Assembly (NCBI GenBank): GCA_045430285.1
Contig: JAILXV010000005.1
Location: 186,001 to 250,000, forward strand
Length of the DNA stretch: 64,000 bases
Direction of reading: 5' to 3'
From: Agarilytica sp045430285
GTDB lineage: Bacteria > Pseudomonadota > Gammaproteobacteria > Pseudomonadales > Cellvibrionaceae
Positions within the stretch are counted from its first letter, which is position 1, and each line of letters begins with the position of its first letter. A program made the position numbers and the translations under genes. Positions 50,041-59,786 of this stretch are shown here, in pieces. The notes below the pieces were generated by a model. That model did not search any database and was not told the DNA's origin. It worked only from the letters and a program-made list of their open reading frames with translations.

Positions 50041-52767
50041 CTAACTTAACTTACCGTGACAACTTTTAAACTTCTTACCTGAACCACAAGGGCAGGGATC
50101 ATTTCGCCCCACCTTTTTGCCGGAACGCACGTAGGGTTTTTCCGTGTTAACGGTATCATCCCTCTCATCGGTTTCGAGCTGAGACACTTCATCGTGTTGC
50201 AATTTTAATTTTTGTTTCTCTGCCGCTTCTATCCGGCGACGTTCAACCTCTTCCATCTCTTCTTCGGACATCGGTTCAACACGGAACAGTATGCGTGTAA
50301 CTTCATGCTTCAAATTGTCTAATAGCGTTTGGAATAATTCAAAAGACTCTTTCTTATATTCTTGCTTAGGGTTACGTTGCGCGTACGCTCTCAGTCCAAT
50401 ACCTTGACGTAAATAATCCATATTTTGCAGATGCTCTTTCCATAAAGTATCAAGCACCTGAAGCATGACCTGTTTTTCTAAGGTGCGAATAATTGGCCCT
50501 ATTCGCTCAACCTTAGATACATAATGCGCATCACACGCGGCGACGATTTTTTCTCGCAGCGTCTCTTCATAAAGTTTATCGTCGTCATCTAGCCATTTTT
50601 GAGCAGTAACTTTAACCCCGTACTCTGTTTCCAGGGTTCGCTCTAAACCTGGAATATCCCACTGCTCCTCGATACTTTGTGGCGGGATAAAGCCAGAGAC
50701 AACCGAGCCGATCACTTCATCACGCATACCTGCGACGGCGTTTTCAATATCATCTAGCTCCAATAATTCTCGGCGCTGTGAATAAATTACGGTACGTTGA
50801 TTATTTGCAACATCATCATATTCAAGTAACTGCTTACGATAATCGAAATTACGTGCTTCAACTTTTCGCTGTGCTTTTTCAATGGCATTGGTAACCATAC
50901 GATGTTCAATCGCTTCGCCTTTTTCCATACCAAGTGCTTGCATAAAATTACGCACGCGATCAGAAGCGAAGATACGCATAAGGTTATCTTCAAGAGATAG
51001 GTAAAAGCGTGAAAGGCCTGGATCACCTTGACGACCAGCACGACCACGCAGCTGGTTATCAATACGGCGGGACTCGTGTCTTTCTGTACCGATAATGTGT
51101 AAACCACCCGCTTCAATCACCAAGGCATGGCGCTTTTGCCACTCGGCTTTAACCGATTCAATTTGCTCTTCGGTCGGATCAGTTAACGCCGCAATTTCAG
51201 CTTCCCAATTACCACCTAGGACAATGTCCGTTCCACGACCCGCCATATTCGTCGCTATCGTCACAGCACCAGGACGACCAGCTTCTTCGATAATGACCGC
51301 TTCCCGCTCGTGCTGTTTTGCATTCAATACTTCATGTTGTATGTTGGCTTTTTTCAAACGAGCCGACATAGCTTCAGACGTTTCAACTGACGCTGTACCC
51401 ACTAATACCGGCGCGTTCTTTTCACGAAATTCATTAATATCTTCAATGATTGCGTCGTATTTATCTTCAACGTTTAAGTACACCAAATCATTGAGGTCTT
51501 TTCGCGCGATGGTTTTATTCGGTGGAATGACGACGACATCTAAATTATAAATTTGTTTAAATTCGAACGCTTCGGTATCTGCTGTACCTGTCATACCGGA
51601 TAATTTGTCGTACAAACGGAAGTAATTCTGGAACGTGGTCGATGCGAGGGTTTGGCTTTCCGCTTGAATCGAAACGCCTTCTTTTGCTTCTAGCGCTTGG
51701 TGCAAACCTTCAGAAAGACGACGCCCCGCCATTGTTCGGCCTGTGTGCTCATCGATCAAGACCACCTGAGCATCCTGTAAGATGTACTCAACGTCCCGAT
51801 GGAAAAGCTTATGTGCTTTTAGTGCGGAATGAACATGATGCAGAAGACCTAGGTTTCCGGCTGAATATAAACTTTCACCTTCCTGCAGCATCCCATTTTT
51901 ATTCAACCAATCTTCTACAAGCTGATGACCCAATTCGGTCAATTCAATTGACCTCACTTTTTCATCAATCATGTAATGGCCGGTGATTTCTATCTCTTCT
52001 TCGCCGTCAGGAATCGGCGGTTGCTCCACCATGGAAGGGATAATTTTATTCATCGTGAGATACAACTCGGAACTGTCTTCCGCTGCGCCCGAGATAATCA
52101 GTGGTGTTCTTGCCTCGTCGATCAGGATTGAGTCAACCTCATCCACTACCGCGAAAGCTAGCGCGCGCTGCATACGGTCTTCTTTACGTAACGCCATATT
52201 GTCACGTAAAAAATCAAAGCCAAATTCATTGTTCGTACCGTAAGTAATATCCGCTTGGTACGCTTCAAATTTTTCATTATTGTCTTGTAGTGACGTAACA
52301 ACACCAACCGTTAGACCAAGCGCATCATAAAGTGGTGTCATCCACTTAGCGTCTCGTCTTGCGAGGTAGTCATTCACGGTAACAATGTGGACACCCTTCG
52401 CTGGAATTGCGTTCAGGTACGCCGCCAAGGTAGACATCAACGTTTTACCTTCACCGGTACGCATTTCCGCGATGCGCCCTTCATGCAACGTCATCCCACC
52501 AAGCATCTGCACATCAAAGTGACGCATGCCCATTTTACGCTTACTCGCCTCACGCACCGCGGCAAACGCTTCAGGAATTAATTGATCTAAGCTTTCACCC
52601 TTTTCATGACGCTGACGAAATTCAGCCGTTTTTTGAGTGAGTTCTTCATCACTCAAACCTTCATAAGTGCTTTCTAGTTCGTTAATTTTGACGACGACTT
52701 TGCGCATGCGCTTGAGTTCGCGATCGTTCTTTGAGCCGAAAACGACTTTAATGATTTTTCCTAACAT
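50041..52767 (-). CDS. secA: Preprotein translocase ATPase SecA
   Basis: SecA drives protein export through SecYEG. The 908 residues are full length. Motifs in order are EAFAAVREASKRKMGMRHFDV, the Walker A MRTGEGKTLMSTLAAYLNA, TYGTNNEFGFDFLRDNMA, the DEAD-like VDEVDSILIDEARTPLIISG region, TDIVLGGNWEAE, GLHIIGTERHESRRIDNQL and GRAGRQGDPG. The C-terminal zinc domain ends in NDPCPCGSGKKFKSCHG, which binds SecB and phospholipid. It follows the M23 peptidase gene and precedes argJ on the same strand. Confidence 0.98.
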   Translation of the reverse strand: MLGKIIKVVFGSKNDRELKRMRKVVVKINELESTYEGLSDEELTQKTAEFRQRHEKGESLDQLIPEAFAAVREASKRKMGMRHFDVQMLGGMTLHEGRIAEMRTGEGKTLMSTLAAYLNAIPAKGVHIVTVNDYLARRDAKWMTPLYDALGLTVGVVTSLQDNNEKFEAYQADITYGTNNEFGFDFLRDNMALRKEDRMQRALAFAVVDEVDSILIDEARTPLIISGAAEDSSELYLTMNKIIPSMVEQPPIPDGEEEIEITGHYMIDEKVRSIELTELGHQLVEDWLNKNGMLQEGESLYSAGNLGLLHHVHSALKAHKLFHRDVEYILQDAQVVLIDEHTGRTMAGRRLSEGLHQALEAKEGVSIQAESQTLASTTFQNYFRLYDKLSGMTGTADTEAFEFKQIYNLDVVVIPPNKTIARKDLNDLVYLNVEDKYDAIIEDINEFREKNAPVLVGTASVETSEAMSARLKKANIQHEVLNAKQHEREAVIIEEAGRPGAVTIATNMAGRGTDIVLGGNWEAEIAALTDPTEEQIESVKAEWQKRHALVIEAGGLHIIGTERHESRRIDNQLRGRAGRQGDPGLSRFYLSLEDNLMRIFASDRVRNFMQALGMEKGEAIEHRMVTNAIEKAQRKVEARNFDYRKQLLEYDDVANNQRTVIYSQRRELLELDDIENAVAGMRDEVIGSVVSGFIPPQSIEEQWDIPGLERTLETEYGVKVTAQKWLDDDDKLYEETLREKIVAACDAHYVSKVERIGPIIRTLEKQVMLQVLDTLWKEHLQNMDYLRQGIGLRAYAQRNPKQEYKKESFELFQTLLDNLKHEVTRILFRVEPMSEEEMEEVERRRIEAAEKQKLKLQHDEVSQLETDERDDTVNTEKPYVRSGKKVGRNDPCPCGSGKKFKSCHGKLS

Positions 52768-52852
52768 AAAAGGTCCAATAGGGTGAAATTTTCACCAAGT
52801 GTAGCGTTGTAATTTTTGAGGTGGTTTGCGGGTCGGAATTATATAAGAGGAT

Positions 52853-53776
52853 TCATCGACTTGCGCGATGAATATAGGTAGAAGGATCTACTGCTCGTCC
52901 GTGTTTAAAGACTTCAAAATGAACATGAGGACCAGTGGAACGACCACTAGATCCCATTAACGCGACAACTTGGCCTTTTTTAACCACATCACCGACTTTT
53001 ACTAAATTTTCTTTACAGTGAGCATAGCGTGTACTGAAGCCATTCCCATGATTGATCTCCACAAGCTGGCCATAGCCATATCGCTCACTGGACCATGTGA
53101 CTACGCCCGCGGCAACAGAAATAATATCGGAGCCATCTTTACCGGCGAAATCCACACCTTGATGCCAAGCGATGCGCCCCGTAAATGGATCTGAACGACG
53201 CCCAAATTTAGATGACATCCAACCCGATTTGATCGGGCGACCAGCCAGGAAAATATCGCTTTGTAATTTACGCTTCGCCAGCAACGCCTCTAAGGTATCA
53301 AGCTGTTGTTGCCGATCTTCAATTTTTGCGCCTAACTCATTGAGTATGGTTTTAAACTCTTTTTCACCGGTAGCATCTTCATCCAGGCTGTGCTCGGGGC
53401 CACCAAGTGCCGGCGCTCGACTAAAGTCAAACTCACCGTTATCCAACTTCGCCATGGTGGTAAGGCGTTCACCCAACGCGTCTAAACGTACCAAACGCGC
53501 CTGTAGCTCCGCTACGCGCAGAGTTAAAGCAGCTAAGGAACGTTCGGCTTCTTGTTTAGCGTCTTCAACTTCCTGCTCTTGCTCACTGAGCGCTGAAATC
53601 CAGGCTTGGGCAACTTCGGAGTTAATGTCTTGATCAGACTCGAGGAGTATTTGGTGCGCGTAATAGGCACCGACGGGGATCCCAAGCAAGCAAACTGAAA
53701 GTAACGCGCGAGACAAGCCACCCAAAGTGAAGCTTCGAGTGCTGCCGTGACGCTTGCTAATGACGATTACTTTCAT
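52853..53776 (-). CDS. M23 (LytM) peptidase-domain envelope protein
   Basis: A 307-residue envelope protein with a LytM/M23 zinc-endopeptidase domain. An N-terminal signal anchor (SRALLSVCLLGIPVGAYYAH) is followed by a coiled coil (about residues 45-170, LSEQEQEVEDAKQEAERS). The peptidase domain starts near KSGWMSSKFGRRSDPFTG; zinc ligands are visible in AWHQGVDFAGKDG and GPHVHFEVF. Both ligand motifs are intact, so it may be an active hydrolase rather than an EnvC-type activator. It lies between lpxC and secA, as its Pseudomonas counterpart does. It is not the same as NlpD. Confidence 0.92.
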   Translation of the reverse strand: MKVIVISKRHGSTRSFTLGGLSRALLSVCLLGIPVGAYYAHQILLESDQDINSEVAQAWISALSEQEQEVEDAKQEAERSLAALTLRVAELQARLVRLDALGERLTTMAKLDNGEFDFSRAPALGGPEHSLDEDATGEKEFKTILNELGAKIEDRQQQLDTLEALLAKRKLQSDIFLAGRPIKSGWMSSKFGRRSDPFTGRIAWHQGVDFAGKDGSDIISVAAGVVTWSSERYGYGQLVEINHGNGFSTRYAHCKENLVKVGDVVKKGQVVALMGSSGRSTGPHVHFEVFKHGRAVDPSTYIHRASR

Positions 53777-54091
53777 TTAGATAAATCGATAATTGGTCTT
53801 AAATTGGTTGAACTAACCCTATAAGTATAGTTACAACACGATATAAGCACAAAAGGTCCGCTTTCGTGCTAAAGACACATTTATTCTATCGGTAGAATTT
53901 TAATGTGAATGACAGTCTAAAGCCCCCTCTGTCACCCAGTATTTCTTATCGTTTCTTGTAAATGAACATTTTGACGACACCCTCAAAATAGAGATAGCCG
54001 TTCTATGCCCCACAAGGAGCAAGGATCATGGCACAAAATATATGAAAATGCCAATATCGTCTAAGTAGGTGAAAGATCTATCGCTTTTAGT
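53777..54091. other. Region between lpxC and the M23 gene
   Basis: 315 bp, AT-rich, with no gene on either strand. It presumably carries the promoter of the M23-secA-argJ-mutT set. I see no strong terminator after lpxC. Confidence 0.5.
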
Positions 54092-55003
54092 TTAAACGGC
54101 AGCAGCAAGCGCTTTTATGTAGGATATGGGGGACTTTTCTTCTTCAAAAGTGACGAATTCCCACACATCCGTATTTTTGATCAATTCTCTTAGCGCATTA
54201 TTGTTCAATGCGTGTCCAGACTTATGTGCTCGATATTCGCCAATCAAGCTATTTCCTAGCAAGTAAAGGTCGCCGATCGCATCGAGAATCTTATGTTTCA
54301 CGAATTCATCTTCATAACGAAGGCCGTCTTCGTTAAGAATGCGGTATTTATCGACAATAATCGCGTTATCAACGCTACCGCCCTTCGCCAACCCTTTGGA
54401 ACGTAGGTATTCCACTTCATGCATAAAGCCAAAAGTACGAGCACGGGATACTTCTTTAACGAAAGATGTACTGGAAAAATCGACCATGGCGTCAAGCTTG
54501 CGGTCTTTAAAGACGGGGTGATCAAAATCGATACTGAAGCTCACCTTGAAGCCGTCGAAAGGCAGGAACGTGGCTTCTTTATCACCGTCTTTCACAGTGA
54601 ATTTTTTCTTAATTCGAATGAAGGTCTTGGGAGCTTCTTGTTCTTGAATACCCGCAGATTGAATAAGGAAGACAAATGGACCTGCGCTGCCATCCATAAT
54701 GGGAACTTCGTCCGCACTTACATCAATAATGGCGTTATCAACACCCATACCTGCCATAGCGGATAACAAGTGCTCAACCGTTGAAACTCGCACATCGCCT
54801 TTAGTTAGGGTCGTTGATAGCATGGTGTCGCCAACATTTTCAGCTTTCGCATAAATTTCAACAACAGGTTCAAGGTCAACACGACGAAAGACGATTCCGT
54901 GATTAATAGGTGCCGGACGTAGGGTCAGATAAATTTTCTGGCCTGTATGCAACCCAACGCCAGTGGCGCGAATTTCATTCTTTAACGTACGTTGTTTGAT
55001 CAT
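54092..55003 (-). CDS. lpxC: UDP-3-O-acyl-N-acetylglucosamine deacetylase LpxC
   Basis: LpxC is the committed, zinc-dependent step of lipid A synthesis. The 303-residue product begins MIKQRTLKNEIRATGVGLHTG, as in all LpxC. Zinc ligands are His in STVEHLLSAMAG and His and Asp in VKHKILDAIGDLYLLG; the catalytic Glu is in the first motif. Conserved EVPIMDGSAGPFVFLI and SRARTFGFMHEVEYLRSKGLA are visible, and the C-terminus is in ENNALRELIK-like NNALRELI. It follows ftsZ after an unusually long 494 bp with a terminator, so it has its own promoter. Confidence 0.97.
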   Translation of the reverse strand: MIKQRTLKNEIRATGVGLHTGQKIYLTLRPAPINHGIVFRRVDLEPVVEIYAKAENVGDTMLSTTLTKGDVRVSTVEHLLSAMAGMGVDNAIIDVSADEVPIMDGSAGPFVFLIQSAGIQEQEAPKTFIRIKKKFTVKDGDKEATFLPFDGFKVSFSIDFDHPVFKDRKLDAMVDFSSTSFVKEVSRARTFGFMHEVEYLRSKGLAKGGSVDNAIIVDKYRILNEDGLRYEDEFVKHKILDAIGDLYLLGNSLIGEYRAHKSGHALNNNALRELIKNTDVWEFVTFEEEKSPISYIKALAAAV

Positions 55004-55497
55004 ACAGACTCGTCTCTATGTGTGTTGAGCATCCCGCGAGATGATGAGTGCCCCGCGAGGGAGCGCATATTAACAGATGTAGCGCAAGGAACAACCACTG
55101 TTTATAATTTAAACAGTGTCACGCCATGTTTTCCAAGCAGTGATAGTAATTACTCACTGTAAACCCAGAAATTTTCTTTCTTTTTACTCCGGACCTCATT
55201 GATCTCGAATCAAACATCTCACCGAACTTATCTCTGACCCAGCACAAAACACAAAGTTCTGGCGTCGATCAGCACTAACGCTCTACCCCCGAGCAAATAG
55301 CGGCGACAAATGAAAATGCCAAAAACAGCCCATCAATCCCTTATTAAAAGAGCGCTCAGGCGGGGATCCCGAGCACTCATTGGTGCTTCAGCAGAAAACT
55401 GCGCCATTCATCAAAAACGCGGGGGCAGTCAATACGCCTCATAGGAAGCGCTTCGTTACTGCGGCTAGATCACTAACGCTTTATATAAACAGCCGAA
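55004..55497. other. ftsZ/lpxC intergenic region
   Basis: 494 bp without a gene. It carries the ftsZ-side terminator (55344-55378) and presumably the lpxC promoter nearer 55004. A short GC-rich inverted segment (CCCGCGAG and CCCGCGAGGG-type repeats near 55030-55060) is present. No small ORF has a credible start. Confidence 0.55.
55344..55378 (-). terminator. Terminator after ftsZ
   Basis: On the minus strand GAGTGCTC (55378-55371) pairs with GAGCGCTC (55357-55350) with one G-U, around a 13-base loop that contains GGGATCCC. TTTTAA follows. It lies 120 bp beyond the ftsZ stop and is a plausible intrinsic terminator for the fts/mur operon. Confidence 0.6.
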
Positions 55498-56670
55498 TCA
55501 ATCGGCTTGTTTACGTAAAAATGCAGGAATATCCAAATATTCCATATCGCGATCCAATGACTCTGCTGTTGCAGCTTTATTAGCCGCTGGCGCCGCTTTT
55601 TTACTGCGTAAAGCAGGTGGGCGATCTAACGCCGCATAATCAGGTTGGCCGTCGGCTCCGCGCGTATTATCCACCACCACTTTGGTTGTTGTTGGCTTCT
55701 CTTGCACCATACCTGTACCGCCTAAGCCGGTAGCAACAACGGTTACACGAATCTCATCAACCATGTCTGGTTCAATCACGGTACCTACAACAACGGTTGC
55801 ATCACCAGAAGCGAACTCTTCAATGGTGTCACCCACTTCAGAAAACTCTCCAAGTGATAGATCCATACCCGCTGTGATATTTACCAAAATACCGCGCGCG
55901 CCTTCCAAGTTAATATCTTCCAACAACGGACTGCGAATTGCGGCTTCGGCTGCTTCGCGGGCGCGATTTTCGCCCGTTGCGTGGCCACTGCCCATCATCG
56001 CCATACCCATTTCAGACATAACCGTGCGTACATCCGCGAAATCGACATTGATCATACCTGGGCGAATAATAAGATCCGCAATACCTTGAACGGCACCGAG
56101 TAACACATCGTTCGCAGATTTAAAGGCATCTAACAAACTGGTGGTTTTGCCCAGGACAGCCAATAGCTTTTCGTTTGGAATGGTAATTAAAGAATCCACT
56201 CGGTCCTGAAGTTGTTTAATACCTTCTTCCGCCAAAGCCATACGCTTACGACCTTCAAATGGGAACGGCTTGGTCACAACTGCAACCGTTAAGATACCCA
56301 GTTCACGAGCAACTTCTGCCACTACCGGAGCGCCACCCGTACCTGTACCACCACCCATACCGGCAGTAATAAATACCATATCAGCACCAGAAAGAATTTC
56401 AGCGATACGTTCTTTATCTTCCATTGCGGCTTGTCGACCGATTTCTGGATTAGCTCCAGCCCCCAAACCTTTAGTAATGCCACTGCCCAACTGAATAACA
56501 GTTTGTGCATCAACATCTCTTAAGGCTTGAGCATCTGTATTTGCGCAAATAAAATCTACGCCTTCAACAGAGTTTGAGATCATATGTTTAACGGCATTAC
56601 CACCACCGCCACCAATACCGACTACTTTAATTACTGCATTTTGTGGAATGTTATCAATTAGTTCAAACAT
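55498..56670 (-). CDS. ftsZ: Cell division GTPase FtsZ
   Basis: FtsZ is the tubulin-like GTPase that forms the division ring. The 390 residues show VIKVVGIGGGGGNAVKHM, then the tubulin signature GMGGGTGTGGAPVVAEVA, the T7 loop INVDFADVRTVMSEMG, and the C-terminal tail LDIPAFLRKQAD for FtsA/ZipA binding. An Ala/Lys-rich linker precedes the tail. It starts 63 bp after ftsA in the normal order. Confidence 0.98.
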   Translation of the reverse strand: MFELIDNIPQNAVIKVVGIGGGGGNAVKHMISNSVEGVDFICANTDAQALRDVDAQTVIQLGSGITKGLGAGANPEIGRQAAMEDKERIAEILSGADMVFITAGMGGGTGTGGAPVVAEVARELGILTVAVVTKPFPFEGRKRMALAEEGIKQLQDRVDSLITIPNEKLLAVLGKTTSLLDAFKSANDVLLGAVQGIADLIIRPGMINVDFADVRTVMSEMGMAMMGSGHATGENRAREAAEAAIRSPLLEDINLEGARGILVNITAGMDLSLGEFSEVGDTIEEFASGDATVVVGTVIEPDMVDEIRVTVVATGLGGTGMVQEKPTTTKVVVDNTRGADGQPDYAALDRPPALRSKKAAPAANKAATAESLDRDMEYLDIPAFLRKQAD

Positions 56671-56716
56671 TACGCTTTCCTCTTTTTCCCCGATGAAAAT
56701 TGTTTCTCAGAATTAG

Positions 56717-56740
56717 TTTTTGATTTACGAGAATCAAAAA
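56717..56740 (-). repeat. Inverted repeat across the ftsA stop codon
   Basis: TTTTTGATT (56717-56725), a 6-base loop and AATCAAAAA (56732-56740) are a perfect 9-bp inverted repeat. The ftsA stop codon (56736-56734) is inside one arm. It is AT-rich and not followed by a T-tract. It could affect coupling or mRNA processing between ftsA and ftsZ. Confidence 0.45.
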
Positions 56741-57963
56741 TTTCTTCTGAACCATGATTTAATTTTGTCTACTGAGCTTTCGCCGCTTTCGCTTGAAAAA
56801 GCTCTCGTCGTGCCACTGTCTTTTCCGTACAACAACAACCCCACACCCGTTGAGTAGATGGGGTTATTGACAATATCTTTTAATCCTTGGACGTCTTGTG
56901 GCGCACCTAAACGTACCGGCATATGAAATATTTCTTCAGCCAAATCCACAACGCCTTCCATTTTTGAAGTCCCTCCTGTTAACACTATTCCTGCTGCAAT
57001 CAAATCTTCAAAACCGCTTCTACGAAGTTCGGCTTGAACTAAGGTAAATAACTCGTCATATCGAGGTTCAACCACTTCAGCTAAAGCCTGCCGAGATAAA
57101 TCCCGCGCAGGTCTATCGCCAACGCTAGGGACCTTAATCGTTTCCTCGGCACCGGTAAGCTTCGCTAAAGCACAGGCATAACGAATTTTTATTTCTTCCG
57201 CGTATTGCGTCGGCGTTCGTAAGGCCATTGCAATATCATTGGTTACCTGGTCTCCCGCTATTGGGATTACGCCCGTATGACGAATCGCACCTTCAGTAAA
57301 TATGGCAATATCAGTCGTACCACCACCAATATCCACTAAACAAACCCCAAGCTCTTTTTCGTCATCCGTGAGCACTGAATAACTAGAAGCGAGCTGTTCC
57401 AAAATAATATCTTCAACTTCTAAACCACAACGACGAATACATTTTTCAATATTTTGAGCCGCATTCACTGCACAAGTAACGAGATGCACTTTTGCTTCAA
57501 GCCGAACACCGGACATACCTAAAGGCTCTTTTACCCCTTCTTGCTCATCGATCAAATATTCTTGAGGAAGAATATGCAAAATACGTTGATCTGCTGGAAT
57601 CGCTACGGCTTGTGCTGCATCTATAACGCGATCTAAATCCTGGGAAAACACCTCTCTATCTTTAATCGCAACAATCCCATGTGAATTTAGGCTACGAATA
57701 TGATTACCCGCTATGCCGACATACACAGAATGAATTTGGCAACCGGCCATTAACTCAGCTTCTTCCACTGCACGTTGAATTGACTGGACAGTTGATTCGA
57801 TATTTACAACAACCCCTTTTTTTAAACCAACGGATTTATGTGAGCCAATACCAACGATCGATAAGTCCCCCTCTGGCGATATATCCCCAACTATCGCCAC
57901 TACTTTAGATGTCCCAATATCGAGACCAACGATCATTCTATTTCCAGTCGTATTTGCCATCAT
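56734..57963 (-). CDS. ftsA: Cell division protein FtsA
   Basis: FtsA is the actin-like ATPase that anchors FtsZ filaments to the membrane. The 409-residue product has MIVGLDIGTSKVVAIVG (phosphate 1), CLVDIGGGTTDIAIFTEG (phosphate 2), and GIVLTGGTSKMEGVVDLAEE (adenosine) motifs. The 1C domain lies between SHGIVAIKDREVFSQ and HILPQEYLIDEQ. The C-terminal amphipathic tail KIKSWFRRNF targets the membrane. The start is MMANTTGNRM; the second Met may be used. It lies 18 bases after ftsQ. Confidence 0.97.
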   Translation of the reverse strand: MMANTTGNRMIVGLDIGTSKVVAIVGDISPEGDLSIVGIGSHKSVGLKKGVVVNIESTVQSIQRAVEEAELMAGCQIHSVYVGIAGNHIRSLNSHGIVAIKDREVFSQDLDRVIDAAQAVAIPADQRILHILPQEYLIDEQEGVKEPLGMSGVRLEAKVHLVTCAVNAAQNIEKCIRRCGLEVEDIILEQLASSYSVLTDDEKELGVCLVDIGGGTTDIAIFTEGAIRHTGVIPIAGDQVTNDIAMALRTPTQYAEEIKIRYACALAKLTGAEETIKVPSVGDRPARDLSRQALAEVVEPRYDELFTLVQAELRRSGFEDLIAAGIVLTGGTSKMEGVVDLAEEIFHMPVRLGAPQDVQGLKDIVNNPIYSTGVGLLLYGKDSGTTRAFSSESGESSVDKIKSWFRRNF

Positions 57964-57981
57964 TTCACCCCAAAAATTAAT

Positions 57982-58827
57982 CTATTGACCTGGACCGACT
58001 GCCACGTATTCCGAGCGTTGCTTCCACTTTACTGCAAGCCCCTTTTCATACCGCATATCCACACGATCAATCTGATTTTTTTTATTCCCCAAATATTGTT
58101 GATATACAAATGCAAAATTTTCTATTTTCGATTGAATATCGTCACTGCCCAAAATTAACTCAAACCCCTGATCTAACTGAATGGACCATGACAATACCGA
58201 GTCCACGCTTAATCCATCTATTCTCAATCCACTGCGCTTTAGTAGCTCACTAAAAAACACGTAGTTTTTGGTCAACTCATCTGTATTGACTTCCAAACCA
58301 GACAGCAGAGGCAGGTCTGCTAAGATTTGGTTAGATACTACCTTTACCAATTCACCTTCCCGATTAATAAACCCATTGTCATTCCAACGTGCAATGGGTG
58401 TATGTTCTTCAATTTTCAACTTCAAACTATCGGGCCAAATACGCTCAATAAGCACCGAATCAATCCATGGGTTTACTTCAATCGCCGTTTTCACATCGTG
58501 TAAATTCAAATCAACAAAACTGCCATTCAACCGAGAAGAAATCAGCTGTTGTAAAGACGCCTTCGATACGAATTTAAATTTACCCTCAATTTTTATGCTT
58601 GCTAGCGGCCGATTAGTCGCGCTGTATGTTTTTGCGTAAATCTCTTGCCACTGAACCTTTGTTAAGCCAAAACCACCGACGACAAAACAGATTGCAAGCA
58701 ACACATAGCGTCCCCACTTAACTGGCGCTTTATTTTCAGTTGCCGAGGCGCCCCTTGCTCTTGTTCGCTTATCCTGCTTAGTTGCTGCTTTTGGCTTTTT
58801 AACACCGCCCGCTCGGGTACGCGTCAT
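57982..58827 (-). CDS. ftsQ: Cell division protein FtsQ
   Basis: FtsQ is a bitopic divisome protein that recruits FtsL and FtsB. The 281 residues have a basic cytoplasmic N-terminus (TRARGASATENK), one membrane helix (RYVLLAICFVVGGFGL, about 40-55) and a periplasmic POTRA domain (LASIKIEGKFKFVSKASL ... FVDLNLHDVKTAIEVNPWID). The beta domain follows, with WPDSLKLKIEEHTPIARWND and INREGELV. The ATG overlaps the ddl stop by four bases (ATGA). The order ddl-ftsQ-ftsA-ftsZ is canonical. Confidence 0.95.
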   Translation of the reverse strand: MTRTRAGGVKKPKAATKQDKRTRARGASATENKAPVKWGRYVLLAICFVVGGFGLTKVQWQEIYAKTYSATNRPLASIKIEGKFKFVSKASLQQLISSRLNGSFVDLNLHDVKTAIEVNPWIDSVLIERIWPDSLKLKIEEHTPIARWNDNGFINREGELVKVVSNQILADLPLLSGLEVNTDELTKNYVFFSELLKRSGLRIDGLSVDSVLSWSIQLDQGFELILGSDDIQSKIENFAFVYQQYLGNKKNQIDRVDMRYEKGLAVKWKQRSEYVAVGPGQ

Positions 58828-59786
58828 ACTTCAGTCTCCAAAGTAGACACCAACACTTCTTGCAATAATTCACTAAAACTTAAACCCACTGCTTTTGCTG
58901 CCATGGGCACCAAGCTATGACTCGTCATACCTGGAACCGTATTCGCCTCAAGCAAATAAAACTTACCGTTTTCATCTCGCATAAAATCGATGCGCCCCCA
59001 GCCCTCACAACCCAACACTTCGAAGGCATTCATGGCGAGCGCTTTCAGACACCCATCTTCTTCATCGCTTATCGCCGCGGGGCAGATATATTCTGTTTGA
59101 TCAGACACATATTTCGCTTCGTAATCGTAGAAAGCATTTTTCACTTTTAGCTCAATGGCAGGCAGAGCCACACCATTTAAGATGCTGACCGAGAATTCTC
59201 GACCATTAATTTTTCGTTCCGCAAGCACATGAGCGTCAAAACCCGCCGCAAACTCATAGGCTTCTCGCAAGGATTCAACAGAATCTACACAGCGCATTCC
59301 TATACTGGAGCCTTCTGTGGCTGGCTTTACAAAAACCTCGCCACCCAAGGCCTTTAACACTCCTGTAAAGTCAGAATTCGCATTCAGTATTTCAAATTCT
59401 GGCGTAGGTAAATTCGCGCCCTTCCAAACAAGCTTGGTTCGAATTTTATTGAGTGACAGTGCCGAAGCCTCCACACCACTTCCGGTATAAGGAATTCCCA
59501 TCCATTCAAGCAGTGCTTGTATCCGGCCATCTTCACCGCCTGCACCATGCAATACGATAAACGCACGATCACATTTAATATTCGAAAGTTGCGTTACCGC
59601 ATTTTCATTAAGATCCACCGCTAATACATCTGCACCACACGACGTTAATCCGGCAATAACCGCTTCTCCACTACTAAGAGAAACATCTCGCTCAGCAGAG
59701 ATCCCACCATATAAAACCGCCACCTTCCCTAAACGGGAAACGAGTCCGTCAAAGCGTTTTTGATATAAAGACGCATTCATGACCAT
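58824..59786 (-). CDS. ddl: D-alanine-D-alanine ligase Ddl
   Basis: Ddl joins two D-alanines for the peptidoglycan stem peptide. This ATP-grasp enzyme has 320 residues. GKVAVLYGGISAERDVSLSSG opens the fold, and FIVLHGAGGEDGRIQALLEWM follows. Residues EVFVKPATEGSSIGM (ATP-grasp), AERKINGREFSVSILNG and the metal-binding GRIDFMRDENGKFYLLEANTVPGMT are intact. Its ATG overlaps the murC stop by one base (TGATG) and its stop overlaps ftsQ. Confidence 0.96.
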   Translation of the reverse strand: MVMNASLYQKRFDGLVSRLGKVAVLYGGISAERDVSLSSGEAVIAGLTSCGADVLAVDLNENAVTQLSNIKCDRAFIVLHGAGGEDGRIQALLEWMGIPYTGSGVEASALSLNKIRTKLVWKGANLPTPEFEILNANSDFTGVLKALGGEVFVKPATEGSSIGMRCVDSVESLREAYEFAAGFDAHVLAERKINGREFSVSILNGVALPAIELKVKNAFYDYEAKYVSDQTEYICPAAISDEEDGCLKALAMNAFEVLGCEGWGRIDFMRDENGKFYLLEANTVPGMTSHSLVPMAAKAVGLSFSELLQEVLVSTLETEV

